A DNA stretch of 64,000 bases from Runella sp. SP2. GTDB lineage: Bacteria; Bacteroidota; Bacteroidia; Cytophagales; Spirosomataceae. The stretch is from contig NZ_CP031030.1 in assembly GCF_003711225.1 (NCBI RefSeq), forward strand, positions 4,402,001 to 4,466,000, read 5' to 3'. Positions 25,573 through 34,808 of this stretch are shown piece by piece. Each line of letters begins with the position of its first letter. Positions within the stretch are counted from its first letter, which is position 1. Position numbers and translations under genes: made by a program. The notes below the pieces were generated by a model. That model had not been told where the DNA came from and searched no databases. It saw only the letters and a program-made list of their open reading frames with translations.

Positions 25573-26778
25573 GAGTGTAGTAACTTCAATCAACCAGTAA
25601 GTAATTTTAATACCGCCGCTGTGACTACTATGAGCGGGATGTTTCGTCGTTGTAGCACTTTTAACCAATCGGTCAGTAATTTTGATACTGAAAAAGTTAC
25701 TGATATGGGGGGGATGTTTTCTAATTGTTATGCCTTTAACCAATCGGTCAGCAATTTTAATACCGCTGCTGTGACTAATATGAGTTTGATGTTCTCTAAT
25801 TGTAGCTCATTTAACCAATCAGTGAGCAATTTTAACACTAAAAAGGCTACTGATATGAGTTATATGTTTTTTGATTGTCCTGTTTTTAACCAATCAGTAA
25901 GCAATTTTAATACTGAAAAAGTTACTGATATGAACTATATGTTTTTTGGTTGTAGCACTTTTAATCAACCAATTAGCAATTTTAATACCGCTTCCATCAA
26001 GAGTATGAATTATATATTTGCTTATTGCCGTTCTTTCAACCAAAGTTTAGCTTCTTGGGGTAGTCAACTCAATGCTAATGTGAACCTCAGTGGCTTTTTG
26101 GATAACTGCGGCATGAGTGTCGCCAACTACGATGCTACGCTCACCGCTTTTGCGGCTGGCTCGGTTACTGGTAGAAGTATGGGCGCTTCAAATCTTAACT
26201 ACTGTGATGCAGAAACGGCCCGCACGCTCCTTACTACGCCCGTCGCCTCGGGAGGCAAGGGCTGGAGCATCTCGGGAGATTCTAAAAACTGCACTGTCCC
26301 AGCGGTCATTGCCATTTCGCCCGAGCGGCCTGCTATTTGTCCAGGAACGTCCATTACCCTGGCAGCGAGTGGATGCGCGGGCACGGTAACTTGGTTGGGT
26401 GGCGCAAGTCCACAAACGGGGGCTTCAATCACCGTAAGTCCTGCGCTTACAACTTCTTATTCCGCCAATTGCAGCACGGGAGGCACGGAAACCGTTACGG
26501 TGAAAGTAGCCACCAATACCCTAGCAGTAGGTTACAACGTGGTCACCGAAAAGGAGCGATTCAAGGCATCCACGACCCTTACTTCCGATAAAAAAGTGGG
26601 CAATGTCAATTTTACGCCCAATGCCAACGTGGTCTATGAAGCAGGTAACTCCATCACCTTACTCCCTGGCTTTTCTGCCGAAAAAACAAGTACGTTTCTA
26701 GCGGAAATAAAAGGCTGTCAATAGAGTAGTTATTCCTCCTCTCATCTATCACTTAGCTTCTCTGCGCCCTATTACTGC

Positions 26779-26842
26779 ATCCAAGTCATCCGTAGGCTAA
26801 AATCGTCGATGATGGCACGCGGATGAAACGGATTGAACGGAT
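26779..26842. repeat. Intergenic palindromic element before BspA-like genes, copy 3
   Basis: Copy of the 20790 and 23070 elements with a few substitutions (ATCCAAGTCATCCGTAGG ...). Confidence 0.78.
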
Positions 26843-26906
26843 AACAATTAACGGTTAACTTGTGCTTTAGCACTTAAAGTATTTGTATTTAAAACCTACG
26901 TTTTTC

Positions 26907-26914
26907 TACATTTG
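26907..26914 (+). promoter_or_regulatory. Bacteroidota -7 box of BspA-like gene 3
   Basis: TACATTTG, 28 bases before the ATG at 26943. It excludes the longer in-frame start at 26883, which would lie upstream of the promoter. Confidence 0.6.
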
Positions 26915-26942
26915 TAAGTATTCTCTCGAAAAAAGTCATTTT

Positions 26943-29390
26943 ATGCCTAAAACTTTCCTCCAACTTATTGTTATTTCCCTACTTGCTTGGGGAACCATGT
27001 TACACCCTGCCCAAGCCCAAAACAGCCCCTTCATTACCCGTTGGGATTTATCAAAACCAGGCGGCACTGCCACGACCTTGACATTTGGCGTAGCCACCGC
27101 TGGTACCGTAAGTTATACTTGGCAGCAGGTGGGTGGAGCAGCCTCTGGCAGCGGGACGTTTAGCGGAAGTACGCTCACCATCACAAACTTACCTGCCAGT
27201 GCCATTATAGATTTGAGTATTGACCCAACCAATTTTCAAAGAATCAATATCAATTACGGTACAAACTGCCAACGCCTCATGGAAGTAAAACAATGGGGTA
27301 CAGTGGCTTGGACCAGTATGCAGAACGCTTTTTACGGCTGCTCAAATATGACACTCACGGCCACTGACACCCCCAACTTTGCTGCCGTTACTAATATGAG
27401 TTATATGTTTACTGGTTGTAGTGCCTTTAACCAATCAGTAAGTAATTTTAATACCGCCGCTGTTACTAATATGTCGGTGATGTTTTATGGTTGTAGTTCC
27501 TTTAACCAATCAGTAAGCAATTTTAATACTGAAAAGGTTACCAATATGAGATCTATGTTTGAAGGTTGTAACGCTTTTAACCAATCAGTCAGCAATTTTA
27601 ATACTGAAAAGGTTACTGATATGAGGTCTATGTTCTCTGGTTGCAGTGCCTTTAACCAATCCGTCAGTAACTTTAATACTGAAAAGGTTACTAATATGAG
27701 TTATATGTTTGCTTATTGCAGCACCTTTAACCAATCAGTCAGCAATTTTAATACCGCCGCTGTAACTAATATGAGTTCGATGTTTTCTGGTTGTAGCGCC
27801 TTTAACCATTCGGTAAGCAATTTTAATACTGAAAAGGTTACCAATATGTGGGGACTGTTCGTTGGTTGTAGTTCCTTTAACCAATCAGTAAGCAATTTTA
27901 ATACCGCCGCTGTTACTAATATGTCGGTGATGTTTTATGGTTGTAGTTCCTTTAACCAATCAGTGAGCAATTTTAATACTGAAAAGGTTACTGATATGAG
28001 TGAGATGTTTTCTAGGTGTCGTGCCTTTAACCAATCAGTCAGCAATTTTAATACCGCCGCTGTAACTAATATGAGTTCGATGTTTTCTGGTTGTAGCGCC
28101 TTTAACCATTCGGTAAGCAATTTTAATACCGCCGCTGTTACTAATATGTCGGGGATGTTTTATGGTTGTAGTTCCTTTAACCAATCAGTGAGCAATTTTA
28201 ATACTGAAAAGGTGACTAATATGAGCTATATGTTTTCTGGTTGTAGCGCCTTTAACCAATCAGTAAGTAATTTTAATACCGATAAGGTTACCGATATGAG
28301 TTGGATGTTTTATACTTGTATTTCCTTTAACCAATCAGTAAGCAATTTTAATACTGAAAAGGTGACTAATTTGAGTTATATGTTTGCTAATTGTAGTGCC
28401 TTTAACCAATCGGTGGGTAGTTTCAACACTGAAAAGGTGACTGATATGGCTTCTATGTTCTCTAGTTGCAGTGCCTTTAACCAATCAGTAAGTAATTTTA
28501 ATACCGCTGCCGTCACCAATATGAGTGGGATGTTTTGGGGGTGTAACCTCTTTAACCAATCAGTCAGCAATTTTAATACTGCCACAGTTACTGATATGAG
28601 TTGGATGTTTACTGGTTGTAGAGCCTTTAACCAATCAGTGAGCAATTTTAATACTGAAAAGGTTACTTATATGTTCAATATGTTTGCAGGTTGTAGTGCC
28701 TTTAACCAAAGTTTAGCCTCTTGGGGTAACCAACTTAATGCTAATGTCAACCTCAATTACTTTTTGGATAACTGCGGCATGAGTGTGGCCAACTACGATG
28801 CTACGCTCACCGCTTTTGCGGCTGGCTCGGTAACGGGTAGAAGTATGGGCGCTTCAAATCTTAAGTACTGCGATGCAGAAACGGCTCGCACGCTCCTTAC
28901 TACGCCCGTCGCCTCGGGAGGCAAGGGCTGGAGCATCTCGGGAGATTCTAAAAACTGCACTGTCCCAGCGGTCATTACTATTTCACCCGAGCGGCCCGCT
29001 ATTTGTCCAGGAACGTCCATTACCCTGTCAGCGAGTGGATGCGCGGGCACGGTAACTTGGTTGGGTGGCGCAAGCCCACAAACGGGGGCTTCAATCACCG
29101 TAAGCCCTACGCTTACTACTTCTTATTCAGCCAATTGCAGCACAGGCGGCACGGAAACCGTTACGGTGAAAGTAGCCACCAATACCGTAGCAGTAGATTA
29201 CAACGTAGTCACCGAAAAGGAGCGATTCAAGGCATCCACGACCCTTACTTCCAATAAAAAAGTGGGCAATGTCAACTTTACGCCTGTTGCCAACGTGGTC
29301 TATGAAGCAGGCAACTCCATCACCTTACTCCCTGGCTTTTCTGCCGAAAAAACAAGTACGTTTCTGGCGGAGATAAAAGGCTGTCAATAG
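26943..29390 (+). CDS. BspA-like (DUF285) repeat surface protein 3, intact
   Basis: 815 residues: signal peptide (1-26, ending AQAQ), N-terminal domain, 17 full and one partial 25-residue repeats, the LASWGN cap, an Ig-like segment (PAICPGTSITLSASGCAGTV) and a C-terminal domain ending YEAGNSITLLPGFSAEKTS ... EIKGCQ. This C-terminus resembles the 3-coathanger-stack region of secreted Cytophagales proteins. Repeats alternate between FNTEKVT and FNTAAVT types. Blocks of repeats are copied within the gene: 27751 matches 28051 (four units apart) and 27450 matches 27900 (six units apart). Likely a surface adhesin; ligand unknown. Confidence 0.92.
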   Translation: MPKTFLQLIVISLLAWGTMLHPAQAQNSPFITRWDLSKPGGTATTLTFGVATAGTVSYTWQQVGGAASGSGTFSGSTLTITNLPASAIIDLSIDPTNFQRININYGTNCQRLMEVKQWGTVAWTSMQNAFYGCSNMTLTATDTPNFAAVTNMSYMFTGCSAFNQSVSNFNTAAVTNMSVMFYGCSSFNQSVSNFNTEKVTNMRSMFEGCNAFNQSVSNFNTEKVTDMRSMFSGCSAFNQSVSNFNTEKVTNMSYMFAYCSTFNQSVSNFNTAAVTNMSSMFSGCSAFNHSVSNFNTEKVTNMWGLFVGCSSFNQSVSNFNTAAVTNMSVMFYGCSSFNQSVSNFNTEKVTDMSEMFSRCRAFNQSVSNFNTAAVTNMSSMFSGCSAFNHSVSNFNTAAVTNMSGMFYGCSSFNQSVSNFNTEKVTNMSYMFSGCSAFNQSVSNFNTDKVTDMSWMFYTCISFNQSVSNFNTEKVTNLSYMFANCSAFNQSVGSFNTEKVTDMASMFSSCSAFNQSVSNFNTAAVTNMSGMFWGCNLFNQSVSNFNTATVTDMSWMFTGCRAFNQSVSNFNTEKVTYMFNMFAGCSAFNQSLASWGNQLNANVNLNYFLDNCGMSVANYDATLTAFAAGSVTGRSMGASNLKYCDAETARTLLTTPVASGGKGWSISGDSKNCTVPAVITISPERPAICPGTSITLSASGCAGTVTWLGGASPQTGASITVSPTLTTSYSANCSTGGTETVTVKVATNTVAVDYNVVTEKERFKASTTLTSNKKVGNVNFTPVANVVYEAGNSITLLPGFSAEKTSTFLAEIKGCQ

Positions 29391-29404
29391 AGTAGTTATA
29401 AATT

Positions 29405-29428
29405 GGGGAGGCGTTATTCTTCCTCCCC
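29405..29428. terminator. Hairpin at the convergent BspA-like 3 / ferredoxin junction
   Basis: GGGGAGG (29405-29411) pairs with CCTCCCC (29422-29428). It overlaps the last codons of the ferredoxin gene, and no T-run is obvious, so its role as a terminator is tentative. Confidence 0.35.
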
Positions 29429-29734
29429 CAGTATCTTAAACGTCGTTCCTTGCAGGGTCTCGTCCACCCGTAGCTGGCAGGCGAGTCGGCTGCACGAGGT
29501 AGCCGAGGGCAAAGTGTCCAAAATATCCAATTCGGCGTCGCTTACCGATGGCAAGTTTTCTCCCCCGTCCAACACACCCACGTGGCAAGTGGCGCAGAGC
29601 GCCATTCCTCCGCAAGTGGCCAAAATCGAATACTCGGAAGCTTTCAAAACTTCCATTAAATTGAGTCCAATTCCTTCGGGAATTTCTAGCGCTTGGCGCT
29701 CACCCGTGCGGTCTTCTATTGTGAATTGTATCAT
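29414..29734 (-). CDS. [2Fe-2S] ferredoxin, adrenodoxin type
   Basis: 106 residues. The cluster ligands follow the pattern C-x5-C-x2-C (TCGGMALCATCHVG) with a fourth Cys in the later SRLACQLRV segment. It carries single electrons between a reductase and an acceptor enzyme. ATG at 29734 (MIQFTIEDRTGE) fits the family N-terminus; an ATG at 29761 would add nine residues and overlap the upstream gene. It follows the flavoprotein gene by 16 bases, so the two probably form a reductase-ferredoxin pair. Confidence 0.92.
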   Translation of the reverse strand: MIQFTIEDRTGERQALEIPEGIGLNLMEVLKASEYSILATCGGMALCATCHVGVLDGGENLPSVSDAELDILDTLPSATSCSRLACQLRVDETLQGTTFKILGEEE

Positions 29735-29750
29735 GTCGTTTGCAGCGTTA

Positions 29751-30755
29751 TTAAAAAGCATTGACCCCGTTTACCGTTGTATATTTAAAACTGAGGTGCT
29801 GATTGGGATACACGTATTTGAAGGCGCTTTGGCACATCATAGCGGCCTCGTGGAAACCCGTTAAAATCAGTTTGAGTTTGCCAGGATAGGTGTTAATATC
29901 ACCGATGGCATAAATGCGCTCGACGTTGGTCGAATAATCAAGCGTGTTTACTTCAATGGCTGATTTACTGATGTTTAGCCCCCAATCTGCTATGGGGCCG
30001 AGCTTGGGACTCAAACCAAACAACGGAATAAAAAAGTCGGACGACAGTTGGGTGGTGCTTTTGTCTTTGGCCGCCACAATGACTTCCTTCAAATGACCAT
30101 TGCCGTTTAAGCCAACTACATTTGACTGCAACAACAGGTTAATACGACCGTGTTGCGCCAACTCAAACACTTTCTCGGCCGAATCGGGTGCGCCACGAAA
30201 CGAATCGCTGCGGTGAATCAAGGTGACGTTTTTGGCCACGTCGGCCAAGTAGGCCGTCCAGTCGAGGGCAGAGTCGCCACCGCCTGCAATCACCACGTTT
30301 TTGTCCCTGAATTTCTCTGGATTTTTGACCATATATGCCACTCCTTTTCCTTCAAACCGTTCTAAATCAGGAATTTCTGGTTTACGTGGCTCGAAGCACC
30401 CCAAACCACCCGCAATGACCATCACTTGACAATGCACCTCGGTTTCGTCAGACGTACGCACTACCAACGAACCGTCGGGTTGGCGTTCTACTTTTTCCAC
30501 GCGCTCGCCCAGCGTAAACGTTGGTTTGAAAGGGGCAATTTGCGCCATGAGGTTGTCCACCAACTCCTGCGCCTTGATGGTGGGGTAGCCTGGAATATCG
30601 TAAATGGGTTTTTGAGGGTAAATTTCTGACAACTGCCCCCCTACCTGCGGCAAGGCATCAATCAAATGGCAACGCATTTTTAGAAGTCCCGCTTCAAAAA
30701 CGCTAAACAGCCCCACAGGCCCCGCTCCTACAATACAAATATCTGTTGTTATCAT
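29751..30755 (-). CDS. Ferredoxin-NADP+ reductase, thioredoxin-reductase-like
   Basis: 334 residues. FAD-binding GAGPVGLFSVFEAGL at the N-terminus, a second Rossmann motif GGGDSALDWT for NADPH, and the C-terminal FAD contact YAIGDINTYPGKLKL. It lacks the CxxC redox pair of thioredoxin reductases and has instead GGLGCFEPRKP, as in the TrxR-like ferredoxin reductases of Chlorobi and Bacilli. It would transfer electrons between NADPH and the ferredoxin encoded immediately downstream. Start placed at ATG 30755; the frame is open to 30854 but the upstream part does not match the family. Confidence 0.92.
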   Translation of the reverse strand: MITTDICIVGAGPVGLFSVFEAGLLKMRCHLIDALPQVGGQLSEIYPQKPIYDIPGYPTIKAQELVDNLMAQIAPFKPTFTLGERVEKVERQPDGSLVVRTSDETEVHCQVMVIAGGLGCFEPRKPEIPDLERFEGKGVAYMVKNPEKFRDKNVVIAGGGDSALDWTAYLADVAKNVTLIHRSDSFRGAPDSAEKVFELAQHGRINLLLQSNVVGLNGNGHLKEVIVAAKDKSTTQLSSDFFIPLFGLSPKLGPIADWGLNISKSAIEVNTLDYSTNVERIYAIGDINTYPGKLKLILTGFHEAAMMCQSAFKYVYPNQHLSFKYTTVNGVNAF

Positions 30756-30880
30756 AACTATTAGTAATTTTATCGGTGCACGGTATTGGGACACGGATTG
30801 AACGGATGTTCCAACACGGGTTATCGCATATTTTAGTGATAAGTAGTTGAGCATAAATTCTAGTTATTAATAGTTATATC

Positions 30881-31040
30881 GCTTCGGAGAAGCGCAACCT
30901 TTGTAGTAGTAGAGAGCCATCCATAGAACTCTTTTGCTTCGGAGAAGCTTAACAAAGCAACAAGTTATGCTTCTCCGAAGCAAAAATCAAAAAACTACCT
31001 GCTGCTGTTGCTCTACAAATGTTGCGCCTCTACCGAGGCT
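30881..31040. repeat. Large nested inverted repeat of about 150 bp
   Basis: Inner perfect arms of 17 bases, TTTTGCTTCGGAGAAGC at 30932-30948 and its complement at 30969-30985. Outer arms GCGCAACCTTTGTAG (30892-30906) and 31013-31027 match at 14 of 15. A third copy of GCTTCGGAGAAGC begins at 30881. Non-coding; it fills most of the 530-bp gap between the reductase gene and the next plus-strand gene. Possibly a MITE or a structured RNA. Confidence 0.75.
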
Positions 31041-31240
31041 ACTTTGAATTACTCTAGAACTTTTGCTTTACTACTTAAAAGTTTATTTTTTAAAAAATTC
31101 CTCTTTTGGAATTTTATCAACTGCTAAATCAGTCAGATTTACGACAGCAAAAGTAGAACGTTTTGCAATAGCACGCCAATCATAAAAACGCATCAATTAT
31201 TACTAAAAGTTATAGATAGCTATTTCCACGTTTTTTCCTG

Positions 31241-31248
31241 TAGTTTTG
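31241..31248 (+). promoter_or_regulatory. Bacteroidota -7 box for the DUF5077/DUF3472 gene
   Basis: TAGTTTTG, a full TAnnTTTG match, 38 bases before the ATG at 31286. Confidence 0.5.
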
Positions 31249-31285
31249 TTCCAACAACCAAAACCACTATCATTTCCTCATTTCT

Positions 31286-32605
31286 ATGCGTCAATTTTGC
31301 CGTTTTAATTTACTCCTTTGGGCTATTTTTAGCTGTCTATCGGCTTGTACTGCCACCTCTCAAGTTCCTGCTCCGTTTCACGAAACACCCTCTCAAGTTG
31401 TGCCCGTGGGGGGCAACGCGTGGCTCCTGAATTCGACCGATAAAAATGAAAAAATCACCAATGATGGACTGGTTCAATGGAATCAACCTTCGACCATATG
31501 CCGCACCTACGTTCGGGTAAGTCAGGCGGGAAAGCTCAAACTCTCGGCCACCCTCAAAGGCGGGACGGGTGAAAGTGAGGTTCAATTTACGGTTTTGGGA
31601 AAACCTTTTCAGGTGAAAATTACCCCTACTACGACGCAAGAATACACCATTGGCGAATGGGAAATCTCGCAAGCGGGCTACGTTGCCATCGACGCCCAAG
31701 GCATCCGCCGAAGTGGCAGCACTTTTGGTGATTTACAGCAATTTACCCTCAGCGGAAGCGCGCTTGGGGGTGATAATGTTTTTGTCAAAAACAATACTGA
31801 CAACTACTTTTATTGGGGACGTCGAGGCCCTTCGGTCCACCTTCGTTATACGCTTCCTGCCAACCAAAACATCGAGTGGTTTTACAGCGAACTGACCATT
31901 CCTGAGAAAGAAGACGTGATAGGGTCGTATTACATGGCCAACGGCTTTGGCGAAGGGTACTTTGGAATGCAGGTAAACTCTCCGACCGAACGTAGGGTGC
32001 TGTTTTCGGTTTGGAGTCCGTTTTCTACCGACAACCCTAACGCCATTCCCGACGACCAGAAAATTGTGATGCTCAAAAAAGGCGCAGATGTTTACACGGG
32101 GGAGTTTGGTAACGAAGGCTCGGGTGGTCAAAGCTACCTCAAGTACCCGTGGAAGGCGGGCAACACCTACCGTTTTTTGTTGCAAGGCAAACCCACCACC
32201 GACAATTACACTAGTTACACGGCCTATTTTTTTGCTCCCGAAGAAAATCAATGGCGACTCATTGCCAGTTTTAAACGTCCCAAAACTAACACTTACCTCA
32301 AGTCGCTTTATTCGTTTTTGGAAAATTTCACCCCTGACACGGGCAATCAATCCCGCATGGCTTTGTACGGAAACCAATGGGTGTGGACGTCTCAGAATCA
32401 ATGGATAGAGCTAACCGAAGCCAAGTTTACGGGTGATGCCACGGCCCGCAAAAACTACCGAAAAGACTACGCAGGAGGACTTTCAAAGGGGGCATTTTTT
32501 CTGAAAAATTGTGGTTTTTTCAACGATTTTGTCCCACTCGACGGCACATTTCAAAGAAATGCCGCAAAGTCGCCGCCTGCCATCAACTTTTCGTCGTTGC
32601 CATAA
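31286..32605 (+). CDS. Lipoprotein with DUF5077 and DUF3472 domains
   Basis: 439 residues. A lipoprotein signal with lipobox LSAC (LLLWAIFSCLSAC) should anchor it to a membrane. Residues about 35-160 look like a beta-sandwich of the DUF5077 type (NAWLLNSTDKN ... GYVAIDAQGI). Residues about 170-425 match DUF3472 (FYWGRRGPSVHLRYTLP, YYMANGFGEGYFGMQVNS). These two domains are often paired in Bacteroidota and are associated with carbohydrate or surface functions, but no reaction is established. It probably forms a transcript with the M28 peptidase gene 23 bases downstream. Confidence 0.85.
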   Translation: MRQFCRFNLLLWAIFSCLSACTATSQVPAPFHETPSQVVPVGGNAWLLNSTDKNEKITNDGLVQWNQPSTICRTYVRVSQAGKLKLSATLKGGTGESEVQFTVLGKPFQVKITPTTTQEYTIGEWEISQAGYVAIDAQGIRRSGSTFGDLQQFTLSGSALGGDNVFVKNNTDNYFYWGRRGPSVHLRYTLPANQNIEWFYSELTIPEKEDVIGSYYMANGFGEGYFGMQVNSPTERRVLFSVWSPFSTDNPNAIPDDQKIVMLKKGADVYTGEFGNEGSGGQSYLKYPWKAGNTYRFLLQGKPTTDNYTSYTAYFFAPEENQWRLIASFKRPKTNTYLKSLYSFLENFTPDTGNQSRMALYGNQWVWTSQNQWIELTEAKFTGDATARKNYRKDYAGGLSKGAFFLKNCGFFNDFVPLDGTFQRNAAKSPPAINFSSLP

Positions 32606-32628
32606 GTTATTTGTCAAAACCTACACGC

Positions 32629-33984
32629 ATGAGAAAAACCACTACTTTACTTGTTGGATCCCTCTTAGTTTCGTCTTTTGCCTATGCGCAACAGGTCGTT
32701 TTGCGCGACCCGCAAATTTCGTCGCTCGTTGCCGAAGTTTCGCCCGACAGCCTCCGAAGTCACGTTGACAAATTGGTCAGTTTTGGCACGCGGCACACCC
32801 TCAGCACCGTTACCGACCCCAAAAGGGGCATTGGCGCAGCCCGCCGATGGGTTTTGAGCAAGTTTAATGACTACGCTAAGCAGTCGGGCGGGCGCATGAC
32901 GGCTATTATTGATACCTGGACGCTGGAACCCGACGGGCGGCGCGTGGACAAAGCCCACGAAATCGGGAATGTGATGGCGACACTCAAAGGCACCGACCCC
33001 AACGACGACCGCATTTTTATGGTCAGTGGGCACATCGACAGCCGCGTGACCGACGTCAACAACCGCGAAGCCGACGCTCCAGGCGCCAATGACGACGGCA
33101 GCGGAACGGCAGCAGTGATTGAATTGGCACGGGTGATGAGTAAAGCCTCGTTTCCTGCCACCATTATTTTTGTGGTAGTCAGCGGTGAAGAGCAGGGCTT
33201 GTACGGTGCGAACCATTTGGCCGAAAAAGCCGCCAACGAAAAATGGAACTTGGAAGCGCTCCTCAACAACGACATTATGGGTTCTAACCACAGCCCCGAC
33301 ACCCGCCTGATTGACAATACCAAACTGCGGGTATTCAGCGAGGGGCTACCTGCCTTCGACACCGACAAACGCGCCAACGGCATTCGTCAGTACGGCACCG
33401 AAAACGACGGGAAAGCGCGTACGTTGGCCCGCTATGTCAAAGAAATAGGCGAACGTTACGTGGACAACCTCGAAATCAAGCTCATTTACCGTAACGACCG
33501 CTACCTCCGTGGCGGCGACCACACTCCGTTTGTCAACCGCGATTTTGCCGCCGTGCGTTTGACGGAAATGAACGAAAATTTCAACAATCAACACCAAGAC
33601 CTACGCACCGAAAAAGGCGTGGAATACGGCGATTATGCCAAAAACATGGATTTTGAGTATTTGCGCAAAAACACGGCGGTCAACCTTGCTACGCTGTCCA
33701 ACTTGGCCAAAGCCCCGTCGATGCCGCAAAACGTCACGCTCGAAGCCCGTAACCTCACCAACAGCACTTCGCTGTTCTGGCAAGCGCCCAAAGCAGGCAA
33801 GGTCAAAGGTTACTACGTACTGATGCGCGAAACGAACTGGCCTTTTTGGCAAAAGAAGTTTTTTACGGATAAAAACGGCCTCACGTTGCCTTATTCCAAA
33901 GACAATTATTTCTTTGCCGTCCAAGCCGTTGGCGAAGATGGACACGAAAGCCTTCCCGTTTTACCCCGTCCTAGTATGAGGTAA
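32629..33984 (+). CDS. Secreted M28-family zinc metallopeptidase
   Basis: 451 residues. Signal peptide MRKTTTLLVGSLLVSSFAYAQ. The M28 zinc ligands are visible: H and D in SGHIDSR, D in PGANDDGSG, the catalytic E and ligand E in VSGEEQGLYG, a later Asp in LNNDIMG, and H in RGGDHTPF. A C-terminal fibronectin-III-like domain (about 375-451) follows. Acts as an extracellular or periplasmic aminopeptidase or carboxypeptidase; specificity is unclear. ATG at 32629 is chosen over the longer open frame from 32509, which overlaps the upstream gene and lacks a signal peptide at its N-terminus. Confidence 0.93.
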   Translation: MRKTTTLLVGSLLVSSFAYAQQVVLRDPQISSLVAEVSPDSLRSHVDKLVSFGTRHTLSTVTDPKRGIGAARRWVLSKFNDYAKQSGGRMTAIIDTWTLEPDGRRVDKAHEIGNVMATLKGTDPNDDRIFMVSGHIDSRVTDVNNREADAPGANDDGSGTAAVIELARVMSKASFPATIIFVVVSGEEQGLYGANHLAEKAANEKWNLEALLNNDIMGSNHSPDTRLIDNTKLRVFSEGLPAFDTDKRANGIRQYGTENDGKARTLARYVKEIGERYVDNLEIKLIYRNDRYLRGGDHTPFVNRDFAAVRLTEMNENFNNQHQDLRTEKGVEYGDYAKNMDFEYLRKNTAVNLATLSNLAKAPSMPQNVTLEARNLTNSTSLFWQAPKAGKVKGYYVLMRETNWPFWQKKFFTDKNGLTLPYSKDNYFFAVQAVGEDGHESLPVLPRPSMR

Positions 33985-34084
33985 AACAGGGTCAGACGAT
34001 AGTCAGACCCTCCAAATCTCAAGACACAACTAACCCCACAAACCGCTGATAATAAACCCATTAACCAATAACCAATTCACAATT

Positions 34085-34633
34085 ATGAAAAATAGCTTAT
34101 TAATCATCGCTTTCGTACTTTTTGCTTGGGTGGGAGCGTCGGCCCAAGGGTTTCGCAACGTGGACAAAAGTCCGATGGATGCAGCTTACTTCCCTGACAA
34201 CTTTGCCCACGACCGCAAAGGGGATGAAAAGGCATTGGTGCGCATTCTTTACAGTCGCCCTGCGAAAAATGGACGTGAGGTGTTTGGAAAGCTCATTCCT
34301 TACGGAAAAGTTTGGCGGACGGGTGCCAACGAAAACACCGAGATTACTTTTTACCAAGATGCGACCCTCCAAGGCAAGAAAATCAAGGCGGGGACGTATT
34401 CCCTTTTTACGATTCCCAATGAAAACGAATGGGTGGTTATTTTGAACAAAGACCTCAACTATTGGGGAGCGTATCAGTACAAAGAAGCCAACGACGTGGC
34501 CCGCTTTACCGTAACGCCAAAAAAATCAGAAACGGTCATCGAAAACTTTTCCATTCAGTTTCCCAAAGGAACCGACGCACTACTACGCATGGGCTGGGAC
34601 ACCACCATGATTGAGCTACCCATTCAATTTTAG
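34085..34633 (+). CDS. DUF2911 domain secreted protein
   Basis: 182 residues with a signal peptide (MKNSLLIIAFVLFAWVGASAQ). The rest matches DUF2911: ALVRILYSRPAKNGREVFG, PYGKVWRTGANENTEITF, IKAGTYSLFTIPNENEWVV and LNYWGAYQY. The family is common in Bacteroidota, of unknown function, and predicted to be periplasmic. Single gene followed by a strong terminator. Confidence 0.9.
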   Translation: MKNSLLIIAFVLFAWVGASAQGFRNVDKSPMDAAYFPDNFAHDRKGDEKALVRILYSRPAKNGREVFGKLIPYGKVWRTGANENTEITFYQDATLQGKKIKAGTYSLFTIPNENEWVVILNKDLNYWGAYQYKEANDVARFTVTPKKSETVIENFSIQFPKGTDALLRMGWDTTMIELPIQF

Positions 34634-34648
34634 TTTGTTCCTACAGAG

Positions 34649-34704
34649 GCGTCGGCGACGCTAAGCCTTTTTCGCCCCGACGGGATGTCGTCGGGGCTTT
34701 TTTT
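34649..34704 (+). terminator. Double-hairpin terminator after the DUF2911 gene
   Basis: A first small hairpin (GCGTC-GGC-GACGC, 34649-34661) is followed by GCCCCGAC (34674-34681) pairing with GTCGGGGC (34690-34697) and seven T's. A closely related 55-bp unit occurs after the transporter gene at 39039-39090. Confidence 0.85.
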
Positions 34705-34808
34705 GTAAATTTGTAGTAGGGTGATTGTTGCGTGTAACACTACAAAAAATACGGTACAACTTTTCGATGGTGCGAGCCAGAAAATATTAACTTCTTAAAC
34801 AAATCAAT

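Larger units (their letters stand above)
23234..26724 (+). pseudogene. BspA-like (DUF285) repeat surface protein 2, split by an insertion sequence
   Basis: The 5' part (23234-24233) encodes the signal peptide, N-terminal domain and seven full repeats. The 3' part (25577-26724) resumes in the middle of the eighth repeat and runs through the cap, Ig-like segment and C-terminal domain to TAG. Deleting 24234-25572 and one copy of GAGT restores an unbroken frame of 716 codons (…MFWECSNFNQPV…), with 13 full repeats and one partial. As it stands, translation from the normal start enters the element and stops at 24317-24319, giving a 361-residue truncated product without a C-terminal domain. Confidence 0.93.

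Noticed and set aside
26883-26942. Upstream start for BspA-like gene 3
   Set aside because: It would place the conserved promoter box inside the gene, and the signal peptide starts at ATG 26943 as in the paralogues.
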